A stretch of 64,000 nt of DNA from Hyaloraphidium curvatum (Eukaryota > Monoblepharomycota > Hyaloraphidiomycetes > Hyaloraphidiales > Hyaloraphidiaceae). Below are positions 61,153-64,000 of this stretch, in pieces. The position numbers and the translations under genes are program-made. A model generated the notes under the pieces. It ran no database searches, had not been told where the DNA came from, and was given only the letters and a program-made list of their open reading frames with translations. The stretch covers positions 62,001 through 126,000 of the forward strand of contig JAIVFI010000013.1 of assembly GCA_025558095.1 (NCBI GenBank). The letters run 5' to 3'. How positions within the stretch are numbered: the stretch's first letter is position 1; each line of letters begins with the position of its first letter.

Positions 61153-62375
61153 GCGTGTAGGAGTAGCCTTGATGTCGCTTCGGTGTGCGGAGTGTAGGGG
61201 ACTTCGGAGCAACAACCTTTATTGAAGCAGAGAGAGCTCCACTCAAACTTCTCCAATCGATGGGAATGCCGTTGGTGCGAGCTACATTTGGCGCGCAATT
61301 GCTCAAGCTTTGTTCTTCTCGCTCATCTGTTTCGGGACTTGCAGTGGCTTTGTCAGCCCGCACGCAGCGCGTCCAGTCATCGATCGCAAATCGCAAACAC
61401 CGCTACCGCCGCCGGCCTCACACTGTCCCGACTACTCCGTCCTGGAATTTCGATCCAATAGCAGAGCTTAACAAGCGCTCAGAGGACGGATACCGGCTGC
61501 CGGGCGACAACTGGGGAAGCCAGTCGGGTGGTCTGCGAGGCCGTCCGGCCGCCCCGGACCAGACCCAGGTGCAGAGAGCACGGAGCCGGAGGGGAGGCTC
61601 CCAACGCAAGCGCCGCGGGCACTTGTGGCGGTCGCGCCCTCCGGCACCAGGACTCTCAAGCTTCGGGCTCGGGGAACACGACTCGCCGACGAAGATGGCT
61701 GCCGCGCCGCCTTTTTGCGGGCGGTAATGTATGTCACGATGCAGCTCGGAAGCTCGCCGCTTACTCCAGCGATATGCGGCACGGGACGGGACTAGGCAGA
61801 GCTGGAGGCGCCTCTGGGAAGGCAAGGTCGACGTCAAACAGATGCCTCCGGCGCTTCGTTGGACAAATTGAACACATACGTGGCCGCTGAAATGCTGGTG
61901 CTCATCTTCTTCCGATCTACGCTGGAGACGCCCGCGGGGTAGAGCACCGAGCCCACGACGACTCCATTCTCCTGCGGGGTTTCAAGCAGCAGGGAGCTCG
62001 GATGGGATGCCGATGCACTTGCGAACGCCCCATCCCGCGGCGAACGACGCCGGGCGGCGAGACGATGGGGAGCGGTTAAACCCCCTGAGCGGGTCACGTG
62101 CAGGGGTCCGGCGAGCACATCTGCCGCCCGCGCGGACTAACGTGCCCTCGAGTACAAAAGGCGGCTCCCCGCGCTCCCTCTGCCAGCACGCCAGTTCGCG
62201 CCTGAAGCAAGTCTCCTCGTTTGTTGACTGCGGTGGGTCCGCCCATCCGGGTCGGGCAGCGCGCGCTGACGATGTCTCCCTGCCCGCCCCTGCCCCCTCT
62301 CGGCTTCCCTCGCTCCCCCTTCATCCCGACCGCTCTCTCCTACTCCCGCCCGTCGCTATATCAGCCCCCACGAAG
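61153..62375. other. Intergenic
   Basis: 1.2 kb between the second cyclase and the small membrane protein. Open frames are compositional; a short Ser-rich minus frame at about 61840-61950 lacks support. The 25 bp just upstream of ATG 62376 include a TATATC-like run. Confidence 0.4.
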
Positions 62376-62756
62376 ATGCACGTCACCAGCCCCCTCGGCA
62401 TTCGCTCCTTCGTGTTCGGCACCGCCCTCTGGGCGAGCGGCGTCGGTCTCGTCCGCATCATGGGCGAAACCATGTACCCCCTCAAGGACGACAAGGCACG
62501 CCAGGCCGCCGTGCTAGCCGCCACCATTCCCCTCTCCATGACCTTCCCCTACCTCCTTCCGGTCTTTGGGATCCCTAAGGAGGCCGAGTTCGAGGCTATG
62601 GTCATGGGGTCGGCCGCCGCCTGCCTCTGGGACGGATACGCCGTCTTCTTCACCAACTGGTACTCGGACAGTGAGCACGTCAAGCTGAAGGTCGGCTCGA
62701 CGCTGCTGTGGGGCATCGGGGTGGGCCTGCTGCTTGCCTCCAACAACAAGGGGTAG
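62376..62756 (+). CDS. Small integral membrane protein of unknown function
   Basis: Single exon, 126 residues from ATG 62376. Four hydrophobic helices are seen: SFVFGTALWASGVGLVRIMG (about 10-29), AVLAATIPLSMTFPYLLPVF (about 48-67), MVMGSAAACLWDGYAVFFTN (about 77-96) and STLLWGIGVGLLLASNNKG at the end. Loops are short and charged (YPLKDDKARQAA, YSDSEHVKLKVG). No catalytic or transport motif is recognised. It may belong to a small-membrane-protein family but I cannot name it. Confidence 0.65.
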   Translation: MHVTSPLGIRSFVFGTALWASGVGLVRIMGETMYPLKDDKARQAAVLAATIPLSMTFPYLLPVFGIPKEAEFEAMVMGSAAACLWDGYAVFFTNWYSDSEHVKLKVGSTLLWGIGVGLLLASNNKG

Positions 62757-62972
62757 ATTCCATGTAACAAAGACGGAGTTCATCAATCAACCTAGTTCTG
62801 CTTCACCTCGTCGTCGAAATCGCGTGGTCCAAGTTGGCGATTGACACCGCCCGGCACAGCATTGAGAGGGGTGCGGCGGCAAGATGGGTGTTGCCGCTGA
62901 CGCTCGACGCCCGCGGGGGATGCCGCACCGTGACACCCAACAGTCACACACGCTCTACTGCCCGCCGCCGCC

Positions 62973-64000
62973 ATGGCGCGCAGCGAGGCAACTCTCTTCT
63001 GTCGCCGCCGTCCCGTGCGGGGCCCGGGCCGCGGGATCTGCTTGCCGTTCCGCTTCGGACTCGCCTTCGCGCTCTTGCTGGCGGCCGCACGGCCGGCCAT
63101 CGCAGACCGCCTGCTGGGCAACCCGGTCGGCATCTCCGCCGACGGTGCGCCCTTCTTCAAGCCGATTGTGCCGCATTTGTCGGGATTGAGTGCTCTGGCC
63201 GGCGATGCGGGCGCGGTGCCGTTCAACGGCCCCATCGCCAAGATCGTCGGCGGCGCCGCCGTTCCCAGTCAAACCACCTATCCTTGGATGGCCCTGATCA
63301 TCGATCAGGTCCGCGGCTACATGTGCGGGGGTACCCTCATCGCCCCGAACGTGCTGCTTACCGCAGCGCACTGCGCTGCTGGGAGCCAGCCCTCGTTCTG
63401 GAGCGTCCGCACGTACCGCCTGGACCAGTCAAAGTCGACGCAGACCGAGGGAGGCATCGACTACTCGGTCACGAGGGTCGAGATCCATCCCTCCTACAAT
63501 GCCAACTCGATGGTCTTTGACGTGGCCGTGTTCTTTCTCTCGGCCCCCGTGAACTACGGCTCCTTCGTCCCGGCCTTTGTGGCCATCAACAGGAATGGCG
63601 CGATGCCGACGGCCGGCGAAACAGCCCGCACCATCGGCTGGGGCACGACAAGCTACCAGGGCTCGACACCCAACATCATGCGCGAGGTCGACATACCCGC
63701 AGCGTCGCCGGCAACCTGCGTCTCGGTTTTAGGCCAGGGGTTTGACAATCCCACGTACCTGTGTGCCGGCAGCGTCGGCAAAGACAGCTGTCAAGGAGAT
63801 TCTGGCGGACCAATCCTCGTCTTCCGCAACGGCGCATGGCTGCAGGTCGGCATCGTCAGCTTCGGAACGGCAGGATGTGCCGACTCGACCGAATACCTCG
63901 GCATATACTCCCGCATCTCGAGCTTCAGCGACTGGATCGACGCGCGCCTCGCCGAGGCCGGGGCTGTGACGCAGGCGCCCGTCAAGACCACGACGCGGCG
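62973..64000 (+). CDS. Secreted trypsin-family (S1) serine protease, 3' end beyond window
   Basis: Starts at ATG 62973; single open frame to the window edge. A basic start followed by FRFGLAFALLLAAARPAIA is a signal peptide. A pro-region of about 60 residues precedes IVGGAAVPSQTTYPWMALII, where zymogen cleavage before IVGG would occur. TLIAPNVLLTAAHCAAG has the catalytic His, NSMVFDVAVFFLSAP the Asp, and KDSCQGDSGGPILVF the Ser. VGIVSFGTAGCADSTEYLGI follows, with the S1 pocket residue near CQGDSGG likely Asp/Ser-type, so trypsin-like specificity is possible but not certain. The chain continues past WIDARLAEAGA into a Thr-rich stretch (VKTTTR), possibly a stalk. Extracellular digestion is the expected role. 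Confidence 0.88.
   Translation, partial: MARSEATLFCRRRPVRGPGRGICLPFRFGLAFALLLAAARPAIADRLLGNPVGISADGAPFFKPIVPHLSGLSALAGDAGAVPFNGPIAKIVGGAAVPSQTTYPWMALIIDQVRGYMCGGTLIAPNVLLTAAHCAAGSQPSFWSVRTYRLDQSKSTQTEGGIDYSVTRVEIHPSYNANSMVFDVAVFFLSAPVNYGSFVPAFVAINRNGAMPTAGETARTIGWGTTSYQGSTPNIMREVDIPAASPATCVSVLGQGFDNPTYLCAGSVGKDSCQGDSGGPILVFRNGAWLQVGIVSFGTAGCADSTEYLGIYSRISSFSDWIDARLAEAGAVTQAPVKTTTR

Noticed and set aside
61834-62118. Short minus-strand frame ending in a Ser-rich stretch
   Set aside because: No signal, family or splice support; too little to call a gene.
1-64000. tRNA, rRNA, CRISPR arrays
   Set aside because: None recognised by eye; no spaced identical repeats of CRISPR type. A tRNAscan or Infernal search was not possible.

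Overview
This window is nuclear DNA from a GC-rich, compact eukaryote. Most genes are split by short introns of about 45-150 nt whose 5' splice sites are usually GTGGGT. Neighbouring genes sit tens to a few hundred bases apart. A Zn2Cys6 regulator with a fungal-type middle domain (47094-49601), a protein with two hevein-type chitin-binding modules, an Mch/monocarboxylate-type MFS carrier and the acyl-CoA ligase set point to a fungus. The PAS-adenylyl cyclases, voltage-gated K+ channel and pentameric ligand-gated channel would suit an early-diverging, zoosporic-type lineage; that placement is inference, not something I can prove from this sequence.

Layout. 1-10.7 kb: a partial secreted CAP-like protein, a frame-broken F-box/LRR-like copy, a Kv-type K+ channel, a peroxisomal-type enoyl-CoA isomerase, an intact F-box/LRR-like gene, a secreted Thr/Val-repeat protein and a classical F-box protein with an acidic tail. 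10.9-15.2 kb: an intronless bacterial-looking SLOG-type protein, a membrane-anchored SGNH hydrolase with Asp in place of the nucleophile, and casein kinase 1. 16.8-21.9 kb: zinc alcohol dehydrogenase, two proteins of unknown function with possible mitochondrial presequences, and a GPI-type cysteine-rich surface protein. 22-29.9 kb: MFS carrier, PhyH-type dioxygenase, GMC oxidoreductase and peroxisomal acyl-CoA ligase, which may form a small metabolic group, followed by a bacterial-type peptidoglycan amidase. 30-37 kb: a retroelement-like remnant, two related protein kinases and another F-box-like gene. 37.6-46.4 kb: a C2-like/lipase-3 protein, a further F-box-like gene, a second acyl-CoA ligase and a ZGPAT-like G-patch protein. 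47-54.8 kb: the Zn2Cys6 regulator, a kinase with an eroded N-lobe, an amidohydrolase, a hevein-domain protein and a cysteine-repeat protein. 55-61.2 kb: a prokaryotic-type pentameric ligand-gated channel, a dioxygenase-chromodomain fusion and two tandem PAS-adenylyl cyclases. 62.4-64 kb: a small membrane protein and a trypsin-family protease that runs off the end.

The most unusual items are the dioxygenase-chromodomain fusion, the pentameric channel, the SLOG-type protein, the amidase and the Ser-to-Asp SGNH protein. Four of these look bacterial in type or are rare in fungi. I saw no rRNA, tRNA or CRISPR array, but I did not run a covariance search. Exon joins were worked out by eye from phase and GT/AG sites; CDS coordinates span introns.
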